DNA from: an uncultured Pseudomonadales bacterium | Lineage (GTDB): Bacteria > Pseudomonadota > Gammaproteobacteria > Pseudomonadales > Azotimanducaceae | Reading direction: 5' to 3' | DNA length: 64,000 bases | NCBI GenBank assembly: GCA_937921865.1 | Contig: CAKZWF010000020.1 | Span: forward strand, 62,001-126,000 | Shown: positions 7,083-14,427 of the stretch, piece after piece | Position numbering within the stretch: the first letter of the stretch is position 1 | Layout of the letters: every line of letters begins with the position of its first letter | The notes under the pieces: model-generated | Seen by the model: only the letters and a program-made list of their open reading frames with translations | The model's database searches: none | Told to the model about the DNA's origin: nothing | Position numbers and translations under genes: made by a program

Positions 7083-8967
7083 GATGGTCTTCTCCTGTCG
7101 CTGCGCTTTCTCCAGCCGCCGCGCTTTCTCCAGCCGCCGCGCTTTTTCCAGCCGCCGCGGCGCTCATATCCTGGCGAATAGACGCATCCAGCGCGCCCTG
7201 GATCTCACACAGCCGTCGGTAGGGCCCGTCCTGGGCTGCCAGTGTCCGATGATCGCCGAGCTGCACCAGCTGCCCCTCGTCGAGCACCATGATTCGATCA
7301 GCGTGCATGACCGAAGACAATCGATGGGCAATGATCAGCGTCGTCTGACGGCCTTTGCGTCGGGTCATTGCATCGAGAATGCGTCTCTCTGTGCCGGTAT
7401 CCACCGCCGATAGAGAATCATCCAAGACCAGTACCGGCGGATCTTTCAGCAACGCCCGCGCTAATGCCAGACGTTGCCGCTGACCACCCGATAAAGTGAC
7501 ACCCCGCTCGCCGACCATCTCATCGAAACCGTCTGGAAAACCTTCGATCGCACTGTGGATGGCGGCATCCTGACAGGCTTCCATGATTTCCGCCTCCGGT
7601 GCATTCGGTCGGCCAACAGCCAGGTTGGCGCGAATGCTTCTCGAGTACAGAAACGGATCCTGCAGCACAACACCAACCTGTTGGCGCAGCCACTGTCGGT
7701 TCAGGTCGGCAATTTCTTCGCCGTCGAGCTTCAGCGAACCGGACTGATAGGGATACATCCGCAGCAGCACCCGAATCAGGCTGGATTTCCCTGAGCCTGG
7801 CGGACCGACAATGGCGAGCGTTTCCCCTGCGGGAATTGTGATCGAGATATTCTTAAGCACCGGCAGGTCGGGATCGTAACCAAAGCAGAGATTCTCGATC
7901 ACGATATCGCCGCGCGCCCGGCCCTGGGCGGGTGTGACCTCCTGGCTTTCCTCGGGTTCATCGAGTATTTCATTGATTCTGCCCAGTGATACCACTGCTT
8001 TGCCGGTGTCGGTGAGCACCCGTCCCAGTTGACGTACCGGCCAGATCACCATCGCTACGTAGGTCATGAACGCAAACAGCTCTCCGACGCTCAGAGATCC
8101 CGCCATGATCAGTGACGCCCCGGCGATCAGCACCACGCCGATCTGTCCCATCGCAAAGAAATCGCTGATGCTCCAGTAGTAGCCCATCAGTCGGATCAGC
8201 TGATAATTGCGATTACGGAATTCGGCGTTTTTCGCGCCGAATTTTTCGACTTCATAACTCTGCCGGGCAAATGCCCGTACGACCCGGATACCAGTCAGGT
8301 TCTCCTGCAGGGTTGCCGTCATCGCGGCTTCTGCCTCATCGGTGACCTGGAAGATATCTTTCACCCGCGAGAAAAACAGGTACGCGCCAATGACCAGAAA
8401 CGGCATCAGGCAGATGGAATACCAGGCCAGTTGAACGTTGAGATAAAACAGAAAAGGCAACACGCACAGCAACAGCATGATCGCCCGGCCGATCTCGATC
8501 AGATCACTGGACAGAAATACCCGCAGAGTTTCGACATCGGAGCTGGAACGCTGTACCAGATCACCGGTATCCGCGGCGTCGAAGAAGCGTGCCGGCAGAT
8601 GCTGCATACGCCGGTAAATTTCCTCGCGCAGACGTTGCACGATGTTTTCTGATGAAACTGCTGCCAGTCTGCCGCGCACGAACAGAAACACCCCGCCGAT
8701 TGCCGTCATGACAATAGCTACGACGGCGGACAATGCCAGATAGGCAACGTAGGGTTCGCTGCCGCCCAATGCCTGTGCTGGCGCCAGCAGCAGCTGATTG
8801 GCGTAGCTGAAATCCCGCTCTACCACCAGATCGATGGCGTACTTGCCGATCAGCGGTGCGCCGAACATGAACAGATTCATCAACGCCATCGCACCAATTG
8901 CAATACCGTAGCGCCACCGTTGGCCGCGTGTGATGCGCCAGAGGTTATGTGATTTTGTCGTCGTCAT
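7075..8967 (-). CDS. ABC exporter half-transporter with degenerate ATPase site
   Basis: A 630-residue half-transporter from ATG 8967 (MTTTKSHNLWRITRGQRWR); the frame extends to a TTG at 9003. Six membrane helices are followed by an ATPase domain with Walker A GPPGSGKSS, signature LSGGQRQRLALARAL, and Walker B LVLDDSLSAVD. The residue after the Walker B Asp is Asp rather than the hydrolytic Glu, which marks the degenerate site of a heterodimeric exporter. The C-terminal 25 residues are a low-complexity Ala/Gly/Ser/Glu tail built from an 18-bp tandem repeat. The stop overlaps the next gene, the consensus partner, by 8 bp. A structured leader of about 190 nt separates it from a small ORF upstream. 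Confidence 0.9.
   Translation of the reverse strand: MTTTKSHNLWRITRGQRWRYGIAIGAMALMNLFMFGAPLIGKYAIDLVVERDFSYANQLLLAPAQALGGSEPYVAYLALSAVVAIVMTAIGGVFLFVRGRLAAVSSENIVQRLREEIYRRMQHLPARFFDAADTGDLVQRSSSDVETLRVFLSSDLIEIGRAIMLLLCVLPFLFYLNVQLAWYSICLMPFLVIGAYLFFSRVKDIFQVTDEAEAAMTATLQENLTGIRVVRAFARQSYEVEKFGAKNAEFRNRNYQLIRLMGYYWSISDFFAMGQIGVVLIAGASLIMAGSLSVGELFAFMTYVAMVIWPVRQLGRVLTDTGKAVVSLGRINEILDEPEESQEVTPAQGRARGDIVIENLCFGYDPDLPVLKNISITIPAGETLAIVGPPGSGKSSLIRVLLRMYPYQSGSLKLDGEEIADLNRQWLRQQVGVVLQDPFLYSRSIRANLAVGRPNAPEAEIMEACQDAAIHSAIEGFPDGFDEMVGERGVTLSGGQRQRLALARALLKDPPVLVLDDSLSAVDTGTERRILDAMTRRKGRQTTLIIAHRLSSVMHADRIMVLDEGQLVQLGDHRTLAAQDGPYRRLCEIQGALDASIRQDMSAAAAGKSAAAGESAAAGESAATGEDHRG
7103..7156 (-). 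repeat. 18-bp tandem repeat encoding the low-complexity tail of the ABC subunit
   Basis: On the plus strand the unit is GCGCTTTCTCCAGCCGCC: 7103-7120 and 7121-7138 are identical and 7139-7156 differs by one base, with a decayed copy at 7085-7102. Read on the coding strand it gives six-residue steps of the type ESAAAG. The length keeps frame, so slippage would change only the tail length. Confidence 0.9.
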
Positions 8968-9018
8968 GTCTGTCGTCTGTCTGTTGGTCCGGGTTTCGGG
9001 CAAATACAGCCCTGCCTG

Positions 9019-9133
9019 CGAGCCTTCTGGCTCGGGAGCAGCATCCGGATTCTTTAGTGACGACGTCGGAACTTAATAAACAGGGTCGACGTTGTGGGAT
9101 CTGGAAACCGCTCCTTACGGTGGCGCGGTTTCC
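9019..9133 (-). promoter_or_regulatory. Structured leader upstream of the ABC exporter operon
   Basis: Between the small ORF stop and the ABC start codon lie two clear hairpins: GGAAACCG (9103-9110) pairs with CGGTTTCC (9126-9133), and CGAGCC/GGCTCG closes a four-base loop at 9019-9034. A weaker ACGTCG/CGACGT pair lies between them. No U-run follows either, so these are not standard terminators. They could be RNA processing or regulatory elements; the role is not shown by the sequence. Confidence 0.4.
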
Positions 9134-9154
9134 GAGGTAGAACTCAGGAAGCGC

Positions 9155-9283
9155 TCACCGGGCGCTGGCATCGTCTCCGATGGTGAGGCCCGTCGCAGAT
9201 CCATAGCTGGTATCCACGCTCGAGATGCTCATCCACGGTCGCCGTGCCGGCGCCAGATTGAATGCGTGATTAGTGATGTGCAT
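9155..9283 (-). CDS. Candidate small protein (42 aa) with very strong ribosome binding site
   Basis: A 42-codon ORF starting MHITNHAFNLAPARRPWM and ending LTIGDDASAR. The support is the Shine-Dalgarno: AGGAGGTGGAG lies directly before ATG 9283, the best in this part of the window, and nothing else there needs it. No Cys, no hydrophobic signal and no obvious double-Gly cleavage site are visible. It sits 40 bp after the exported methyltransferase gene and 187 bp before a heterodimeric ABC exporter, all on one strand, so a small secreted or regulatory peptide is conceivable. A leader peptide controlling the exporter is equally possible. I do not recognise the sequence; codon evidence alone is weak. 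Confidence 0.35.
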   Translation of the reverse strand: MHITNHAFNLAPARRPWMSISSVDTSYGSATGLTIGDDASAR

Positions 9284-9323
9284 CTCCACCTCCTGAGTAG
9301 GTTGGCCGGCGATCTTAACCAGA

Positions 9324-10094
9324 TCAGTCGGTCGGTTCAACGAATTTGTAAACGAAGCGCGAGGTCTGCTGGCGAATAGCGTCATCAAAAACACTGACGT
9401 TCAGCGGGTCGTCAGCATTTTTCAACACGTCGAGTTCACCTGCGAATTCGAAACCGTGGCTGCGAATATCCTCGCGGGCAAAAGCGGGATCTATCCGATG
9501 CAGTTCCTGGGCTGCGGTCTTTCCGGAACCGGCGAGTGCCACGTGATCGATGATCAGCAGCGTGCCGCCAGGCTTCAGGACCTGGTGAATCGTGGCGAAG
9601 AACGTTTCCGGATCCAGATCCCAAGCTTCAGTTTTATAGTAGAGATCGTGATACGCCAGCACCGCGATAACCAGGTCTACCGAGTCTGCAGGCAGGTCGA
9701 ACTCGTCGATCTCGCGATCGTAGCGAACCACATTCGGCAGGCGGTTGCGCTGCAGCCGCATGGTGAGCGCATCACCAGTGAAGTTCAGATAGGCGGCATT
9801 GTTGTGCAGGTAGACGCGACCGGAGTCGGTCATGGCTCTGGCGATAATCTCGCTGTAGTAGCCGCGGCCGCCGAACAGATCCACGACCACCCCGGACTCA
9901 GGCAGGCCGGAAAAATTAAGAACCTGGTTCGGTAGGCTGGTTGCGTCCCGCTGCCGATCAGCCGCGGGTCGGTCGGGATGATCAATGGCATCACTGAGCG
10001 GGTCGGCTGCGACGATGCTGCTGAAGGTGCCCAGGGTGCAGCCGATGACCAGCGCCAGACGGCGCAGATGAGGCAGTACCATGGCCGCTGTCAT
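9324..10094 (-). CDS. Exported class I SAM-dependent methyltransferase-like protein (COG4798 type)
   Basis: A 256-residue protein with an N-terminal hydrophobic segment (about residues 10-27, LALVIGCTLGTFSSIVAA) that looks like a signal peptide, followed by a Rossmann methyltransferase fold. Motif I is VVVDLFGGRGYYSEIIARA, the later acidic position is YDREIDEFDLP, and motif IV/V reads VLAYHDLYY with LKPGGTLLIIDH. Periplasmic relatives of this type have been grouped as predicted methyltransferases, although SAM supply outside the cytoplasm is a puzzle. ATG 10094 overlaps the stop of the oxidoreductase gene (TGATG), so the two are co-translated. Substrate unknown; the fold is confident, the activity in the periplasm is not. 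Confidence 0.8.
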   Translation of the reverse strand: MTAAMVLPHLRRLALVIGCTLGTFSSIVAADPLSDAIDHPDRPAADRQRDATSLPNQVLNFSGLPESGVVVDLFGGRGYYSEIIARAMTDSGRVYLHNNAAYLNFTGDALTMRLQRNRLPNVVRYDREIDEFDLPADSVDLVIAVLAYHDLYYKTEAWDLDPETFFATIHQVLKPGGTLLIIDHVALAGSGKTAAQELHRIDPAFAREDIRSHGFEFAGELDVLKNADDPLNVSVFDDAIRQQTSRFVYKFVEPTD

Positions 10095-11101
10095 CAAGCG
10101 TCCTCGCTCAGGTTGACGACCATTTTGCCGGTGTTATCACCTGTGAACAGACCGATGAAAGCGTCTGCGGCGTGATCGACACCCTGGTAAACAGTCTCGC
10201 GGTACTTGATCTGACCGCTGTTGACCCAGCCTTCCATGTCGCTGCGAAATTGCGCGGCAAGATGGTTGAAGTGAGAGACGATAAAACCCTGCAGGGTCAG
10301 TCCAAGCCCAATCGCCATGGTCAGGTTCACGGGTCCGGGCACAGGCTCTGTGGCGTTGTACTGGGAGATGGCACCACACAATGGAATTCTGCCAAATGGC
10401 CGCATATGGAAGATGGCCGCCTCCAGGTGATCGCCGCCAACGTTGTCGAAGTAGACGTCGAGTCCCTGTGGCGCGCCTTCGCGCAGATGGGCGAGCAGGT
10501 CGCCGTCGTGATAATCGAAAACGTAGTCGAAATTTAGATCATCGCGGAGCCAGGCGATCTTCTCAGCGGATCCAGCACTGCCCAGCACACGGCATTTTTT
10601 CAGTTTGGCGATCTGGCCAACGATACTGCCGACAGCGCCTGCGGCGCCGGATACAAAAACTGTTTCTTCGTCTTTCAGTGCCCCTACCTCGAGCAGACCA
10701 ACGTATGCGGTCATACCCGGCATACCGAGTACGCCGAGATACGCTGATGGAGGTGCGGCCAGCGTGCCAAGGCTGCTGAGCTGATCAGCCGGTGCGGTAA
10801 AGGTTTCCCGCCAGCCGAAGTTGCTCTGTACATAGTCGCCTTCAGCCAGGCCTTTGTTGCGCGATGCGACCACCTGGCCAATGGCACCACCGGTGAGCGT
10901 CTCGCCAAGCTGAAATGGCGGCGTGTAAGATTTCCGATCGACCATGCGCCCGCGCATATAGGGGTCAACGCTCATGCAGACGTTACGCACCGTGACTTCA
11001 TTTTCTGCGGGCTCCGGCACGCTGACTTCGACAACGTTGAAGTCGTCGACGGTTGGCATGCCTTCCGGACGTTGTTTGAGCTGAACTTCGCGGCTTATCA
11101 T
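10094..11101 (-). CDS. NADP-dependent medium-chain oxidoreductase (PTGR/CurA type)
   Basis: A 335-residue zinc-free medium-chain reductase of the leukotriene B4 dehydrogenase/prostaglandin reductase/CurA group, which reduces the C=C bond of enones with NADPH. Diagnostic parts are NVCMSVDPYMRGRM (about residues 35-50), VFVSGAAGAVGSIVGQIAKL (the nucleotide site, about 145-165), and DVYFDNVGGDHLEAAI (about 220). ATG 11101 has AGGAGAAGG upstream at good spacing; the frame runs on to 11152 but that extension lacks family similarity. It is transcribed with the methyltransferase. It is divergent from tesB with about 30 bp between the starts. Confidence 0.9.
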   Translation of the reverse strand: MISREVQLKQRPEGMPTVDDFNVVEVSVPEPAENEVTVRNVCMSVDPYMRGRMVDRKSYTPPFQLGETLTGGAIGQVVASRNKGLAEGDYVQSNFGWRETFTAPADQLSSLGTLAAPPSAYLGVLGMPGMTAYVGLLEVGALKDEETVFVSGAAGAVGSIVGQIAKLKKCRVLGSAGSAEKIAWLRDDLNFDYVFDYHDGDLLAHLREGAPQGLDVYFDNVGGDHLEAAIFHMRPFGRIPLCGAISQYNATEPVPGPVNLTMAIGLGLTLQGFIVSHFNHLAAQFRSDMEGWVNSGQIKYRETVYQGVDHAADAFIGLFTGDNTGKMVVNLSEDA

Positions 11102-11133
11102 GACGATGACCTTCTCCTGAATGAGTAGCGATA

Positions 11134-12114
11134 GTGCGTGAAGACAAACCAATCGACAAGGCGACGATCAGTCATGATCTGACCGAGCCCGCGGCCGAGT
11201 CTTATCCGGCGGACGCTACCGCAGAAAAAGCCAAACAGCGCAGTCGGGCAACGCGGCTGCTGGAGATCCTTGACCTGGAACGGATCGAAGAAAACCTCTA
11301 TCGCGGTCACAATGAGGTGTCTGGTCGTTTCCGGCTGTTTGGCGGTCAGGTGCTTGCTCAGGCGCTGCGGGCGGCGAGTAACACGGTTGAAGATCGACAC
11401 GTGCATTCTCTGCACGCGTACTTCATGCGTGCCGGTGACGCCGAGCTTCCGGTGCTTTATGAGGTTGACCGTATTCGCGACGGCCGCAGTTTTACTACCC
11501 GGAGAATTGTCGCAATTCAGGATGGTAGGGCGATCTTCAGTATGAGCGCGTCTTTTCAGGTGGATGAAAGCGGCTTTGAGCACACTCACTCGATGCCCAA
11601 TGTCCCGCCACCGGAAGAACTCGAAGATGATCTGGATGTGGTGGCCAGCCTGCGTGAGCGACACCCTGATCTGAGCCCGATGGCCGGCCGCGCCAGACCT
11701 TTCGAGATGCGTTCAGTGTTTCCGCTCGGCTCAACCGCGTGGCAGCAGCACCGGTTCTGGAATCCTGTCTGGATCCGCTTTCCGTTGGACATCAGCCGGT
11801 CAGCCGATGCGGACGACCATCAGCGACAGATGCTGGCTCGATGTCTCCTCGCGTATTCTTCCGATATGGGATTGGTGTCTACTGCGCTGTTGCCTCACGG
11901 TGGTGAAGTCCCCAGACAGAGTGTGCAGATGGCAAGCCTGGATCATGCGCTCTGGGTGCATCGACAGCTGCCGCTCAATGAATGGCTGCTGTTTCACAAG
12001 CACACCAGCACGGCTGATGGTGCCCGGGCATTGACGCACGCTGACTTCTTTTCCCGTGACGGGGTGCTGCTGGCCTCGGTTACCCAGGAAGGCCTGCTTA
12101 GAACTATTTCCTGA
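11134..12114 (+). CDS. tesB: Acyl-CoA thioesterase II
   Basis: A 326-residue double-hotdog thioesterase that hydrolyses medium- and long-chain acyl-CoA. The N-terminal hotdog opens ILDLERIEENLYRGHN and carries the FGGQVLAQALRAA helix. The second has YSSDMGLVSTALLPHG, whose Asp corresponds to the catalytic Asp of E. coli TesB, and then HALWVHRQLPLNEWLLF, covering the Thr/Gln region. Starting at GTG 11134 adds about 40 residues before the conserved core; an internal start is possible, but no better ribosome binding site is visible. It stands alone on this strand and fits the fatty-acid/CoA theme of the window. Confidence 0.92.
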   Translation: MREDKPIDKATISHDLTEPAAESYPADATAEKAKQRSRATRLLEILDLERIEENLYRGHNEVSGRFRLFGGQVLAQALRAASNTVEDRHVHSLHAYFMRAGDAELPVLYEVDRIRDGRSFTTRRIVAIQDGRAIFSMSASFQVDESGFEHTHSMPNVPPPEELEDDLDVVASLRERHPDLSPMAGRARPFEMRSVFPLGSTAWQQHRFWNPVWIRFPLDISRSADADDHQRQMLARCLLAYSSDMGLVSTALLPHGGEVPRQSVQMASLDHALWVHRQLPLNEWLLFHKHTSTADGARALTHADFFSRDGVLLASVTQEGLLRTIS

Positions 12115-12173
12115 GACTTCATTTTTTCAAGCTGTCTTTCTCGACAGGACCCTTTTCTCAAGCATGTTGCCAC

Positions 12174-13577
12174 TCAGTCAGGAAAGTACGCAATATCGCG
12201 GAGTTCGAACGCAAGATCGATGCTGCCAGTAAGCATTTTCAGGGCGACGGCTTCGCTGACAGGCAGCGGAATGTGTGTCGCGTCGACCCGCATCTGATTC
12301 CAGGTGGGATCCACAGACTGCCAGCGGCCATTGACCTTGACTTCGTTCCAGGCGTGAAACACAAACGCTGGTTCTTCACGATCCGCGTAGGCCAGTCCGA
12401 ATACCGTCCGGGATGACAGGCCAATGTTGCGGGCCAAAGTTGTCAGCAGTTCGGCGAACTCTGTACAGTCTCCGACCGGATTGTCGAGTAGCGAAAGTAC
12501 TGAGCGAGTCTGACTGCCAGGCTGGTAGCTCAGGTAATCGTGGACGTAGCCAACCAGGGCTTCAAGCTGCGCGCCCGGATCGTGCAGATTGCCGATGGCT
12601 GACGCAGCCAACTGGACAATGCGCTCGTCGTCCACAGGGTATCCGAGGCTCGATCCAGATGACTCAGCGAAAATCCGTTGCGACAGCGGATTTGCGTTCA
12701 GTGTCAGTATCCATTCTCCATCTGTATGGCGGGCGTTGTGCCAGAGGTCATCGGCCGGTAGGTCGCTGACCACCGAAAGGTCCAAGCGGGAGATTCGGGT
12801 GTGATCGCGCAGAGGCTGATCAATCGGCACGTAGTAACTGGCGGCGTGCAGCGCACTGCGCGGTGCCAGAGCCTTCGCCCGGTCAGACAAAGTAAGATCG
12901 AACAGTCCGGCGAGGCGCACGCTCTGCGGTGCCAGATCATGATCCAGCTGGATGCTGGTGGCGGCCTGGGGGGCCGGATTTTCGATCCGATAGCCGACCG
13001 CGTTGTAGTCCTTGACCAGAAGTTGCCTGGAGACAACGTCCAGCCTGGAAAAGTCCAGGGTAGTGATAGCGCGCTGACTGCCCAGTGCCGGCTGTGCCTC
13101 ATGCAACCAGACTTCGAAATCCAGATAGTCCCTTAAAGAGTACTCCCAGTTCAGTTCGACTGGCGTGCTTTTGCGTCTGGCGCTGGCCTGCAGTCGATGA
13201 CCCAGGTAGCCATTGGTGGTCTGTTCAATTCTGGTGGACTCCTGCCAGCGTCGTCGGCGCTGCGAGTACTCTGCTTCGAGCAGCTTGAATGGTGCGATTG
13301 CAGAAAATACCCGTCGGGTGGCTATCGTGACCGGATCCTCAGGGTTAAGTGCGGAGCGTTGTTCGCTTTCGAATACCCATTGACCGTACCGGTTGCGAGC
13401 GGTTCTGGTGACCCAATAGCCGAGATGCTCGCCCGCCAGGGACAGCTGATACCAGCGCTCGCCCAGCAATGCGTTGGCCCGCTGAACCTCCGGCTGCGTC
13501 CGCGTCTGCTGGTGCCAGGCGATGGCGGCCAGCAGCGCGCACAAAGCTGCGGTGACGGTGAGTCGGAGGATCGGCAT
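12174..13577 (-). CDS. Membrane-anchored transglutaminase-like protein
   Basis: A 467-residue protein with one N-terminal membrane helix (PILRLTVTAALCALLAAIA) and a large extracytoplasmic part. A transglutaminase-like cysteine protease fold lies near the C-terminus: Cys371 in GDCTEFAELLTTLAR, His408 in FHAWNEVKV, and Asp423 in SVDPTWNQM form the triad. Such proteins act on peptides or protein side chains, and many bacterial ones have unknown substrates. ATG 13577 starts right before the membrane helix; GTG 13610 in frame is an alternative, and neither has a convincing ribosome binding site. It converges with tesB across about 60 bp. Confidence 0.82.
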   Translation of the reverse strand: MPILRLTVTAALCALLAAIAWHQQTRTQPEVQRANALLGERWYQLSLAGEHLGYWVTRTARNRYGQWVFESEQRSALNPEDPVTIATRRVFSAIAPFKLLEAEYSQRRRRWQESTRIEQTTNGYLGHRLQASARRKSTPVELNWEYSLRDYLDFEVWLHEAQPALGSQRAITTLDFSRLDVVSRQLLVKDYNAVGYRIENPAPQAATSIQLDHDLAPQSVRLAGLFDLTLSDRAKALAPRSALHAASYYVPIDQPLRDHTRISRLDLSVVSDLPADDLWHNARHTDGEWILTLNANPLSQRIFAESSGSSLGYPVDDERIVQLAASAIGNLHDPGAQLEALVGYVHDYLSYQPGSQTRSVLSLLDNPVGDCTEFAELLTTLARNIGLSSRTVFGLAYADREEPAFVFHAWNEVKVNGRWQSVDPTWNQMRVDATHIPLPVSEAVALKMLTGSIDLAFELRDIAYFPD

Positions 13578-13688
13578 GTGCAAAGCACTGAAAATCTGGG
13601 TTGGCGGCACAGAGTAGCGCGTGTGGCGTGCTGGCGGAAGGTGGTCCGAATCGTCTGTCGGACTTGCGGCCGCGGAGCATGATCGAGG

Positions 13689-13949
13689 TCAGTGGCTGTT
13701 CATGAAGCGCTCAACGGTAGCCAGCATCTCACCGAAATCATCGAAGGGTCTGCTGCGCAGAATCCGCCATTTGTGACGGGTCACAGGCTCCGGTATCGGT
13801 GCGGAGAACACGCCGCGTTCAGAAATGAAGATTCCGTGCGCACCTTCTGCGGGAGAATGATCGGGTGCCAGGCGGACTTCGAATGCGGGTAGTCCATCCC
13901 GATGTGGAATAAGATCGATTATGGTCAGCGGATTGTCCTGACCCTGCAT
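13689..13949 (-). CDS. Hypothetical protein (86 aa)
   Basis: A small soluble protein of 86 residues beginning MQGQDNPLTIIDLIPHRDG, with no Cys, signal peptide or membrane helix. It has alternating hydrophobic strands (AFEVRLAPD, HGIFISERGVFSAP) and a C-terminal helix (FDDFGEMLATVERFMNSH), suggesting a small alpha/beta domain. I do not recognise the family. It sits in a minus-strand run between another small unknown and the transglutaminase-like gene, with short gaps on both sides. Confidence 0.55.
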   Translation of the reverse strand: MQGQDNPLTIIDLIPHRDGLPAFEVRLAPDHSPAEGAHGIFISERGVFSAPIPEPVTRHKWRILRSRPFDDFGEMLATVERFMNSH

Positions 13950-13968
13950 GTGAACCCTGCCGAGGCGT

Positions 13969-14241
13969 TCAGCCAGTCCGGCTTCGGATAACGCGGTGTG
14001 ATTGGCGCAGCTTATCAGCGTCCATCAACGGGGCTTCGTCCCCATCGACGTCGGAAATGTATTCGACGTTTCTTCCGGCGCTGAGTTCACCCAGTGCAGC
14101 GGCAACTTTCGCAAGCTTTTCAAAGACTTGTGGGCTATGGCCAGCGACTTCGTCGAGATCTACACGGTCCACGAGTTCGCGTGCCCGACGGGCGCGGGCA
14201 ATCCACTTCTGATCACTCTCGTCTGAGTTTTGTTCATCCAT
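13969..14241 (-). CDS. Hypothetical protein (90 aa), charged and helical
   Basis: A 90-residue, strongly charged protein starting MDEQNSDESDQKWIARARRA. The N-terminal third looks like an amphipathic helix, and VFEKLAKVAAALGELSAG gives a second. No catalytic motif is visible. It is divergent from glnS across 186 bp and 19 bp upstream of the 86-aa gene, so the two small genes are likely co-transcribed. Function unknown. Confidence 0.55.
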   Translation of the reverse strand: MDEQNSDESDQKWIARARRARELVDRVDLDEVAGHSPQVFEKLAKVAAALGELSAGRNVEYISDVDGDEAPLMDADKLRQSHRVIRSRTG

Positions 14242-14427
14242 GCTGTGAGTCTAGACAATGGTTGATGCTTTGCCTGCAGCGGCCTCAAGTTAGTTAGAAT
14301 GGCGAACTCCGGTGGCTACCACCCCAGCCACGACGGTTGGACGAAACGTCGGGCGAGGCACTCGGCAGGTGGCTGGTCGTTTCCGGGTGAATTGAACAAG
14401 CAGTAGAAAAAACAGTTGAACAAACAG

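Noticed and set aside
8968-9070. Partial resemblance to a cobalamin riboswitch (AATCCGG...GCTGCTCCCG and AGCCAG-like box on the minus strand)
   Set aside because: The GGGAA...GGTG core and the separate B12-box helix order are missing, and the box-like bases belong to a simple hairpin at 9019-9034.
12115-12173. Possible terminator between tesB and the transglutaminase-like gene (CTGTC-TTTCTC-GACAG)
   Set aside because: A 5-bp stem with a weak T-rich tail; too weak to call.
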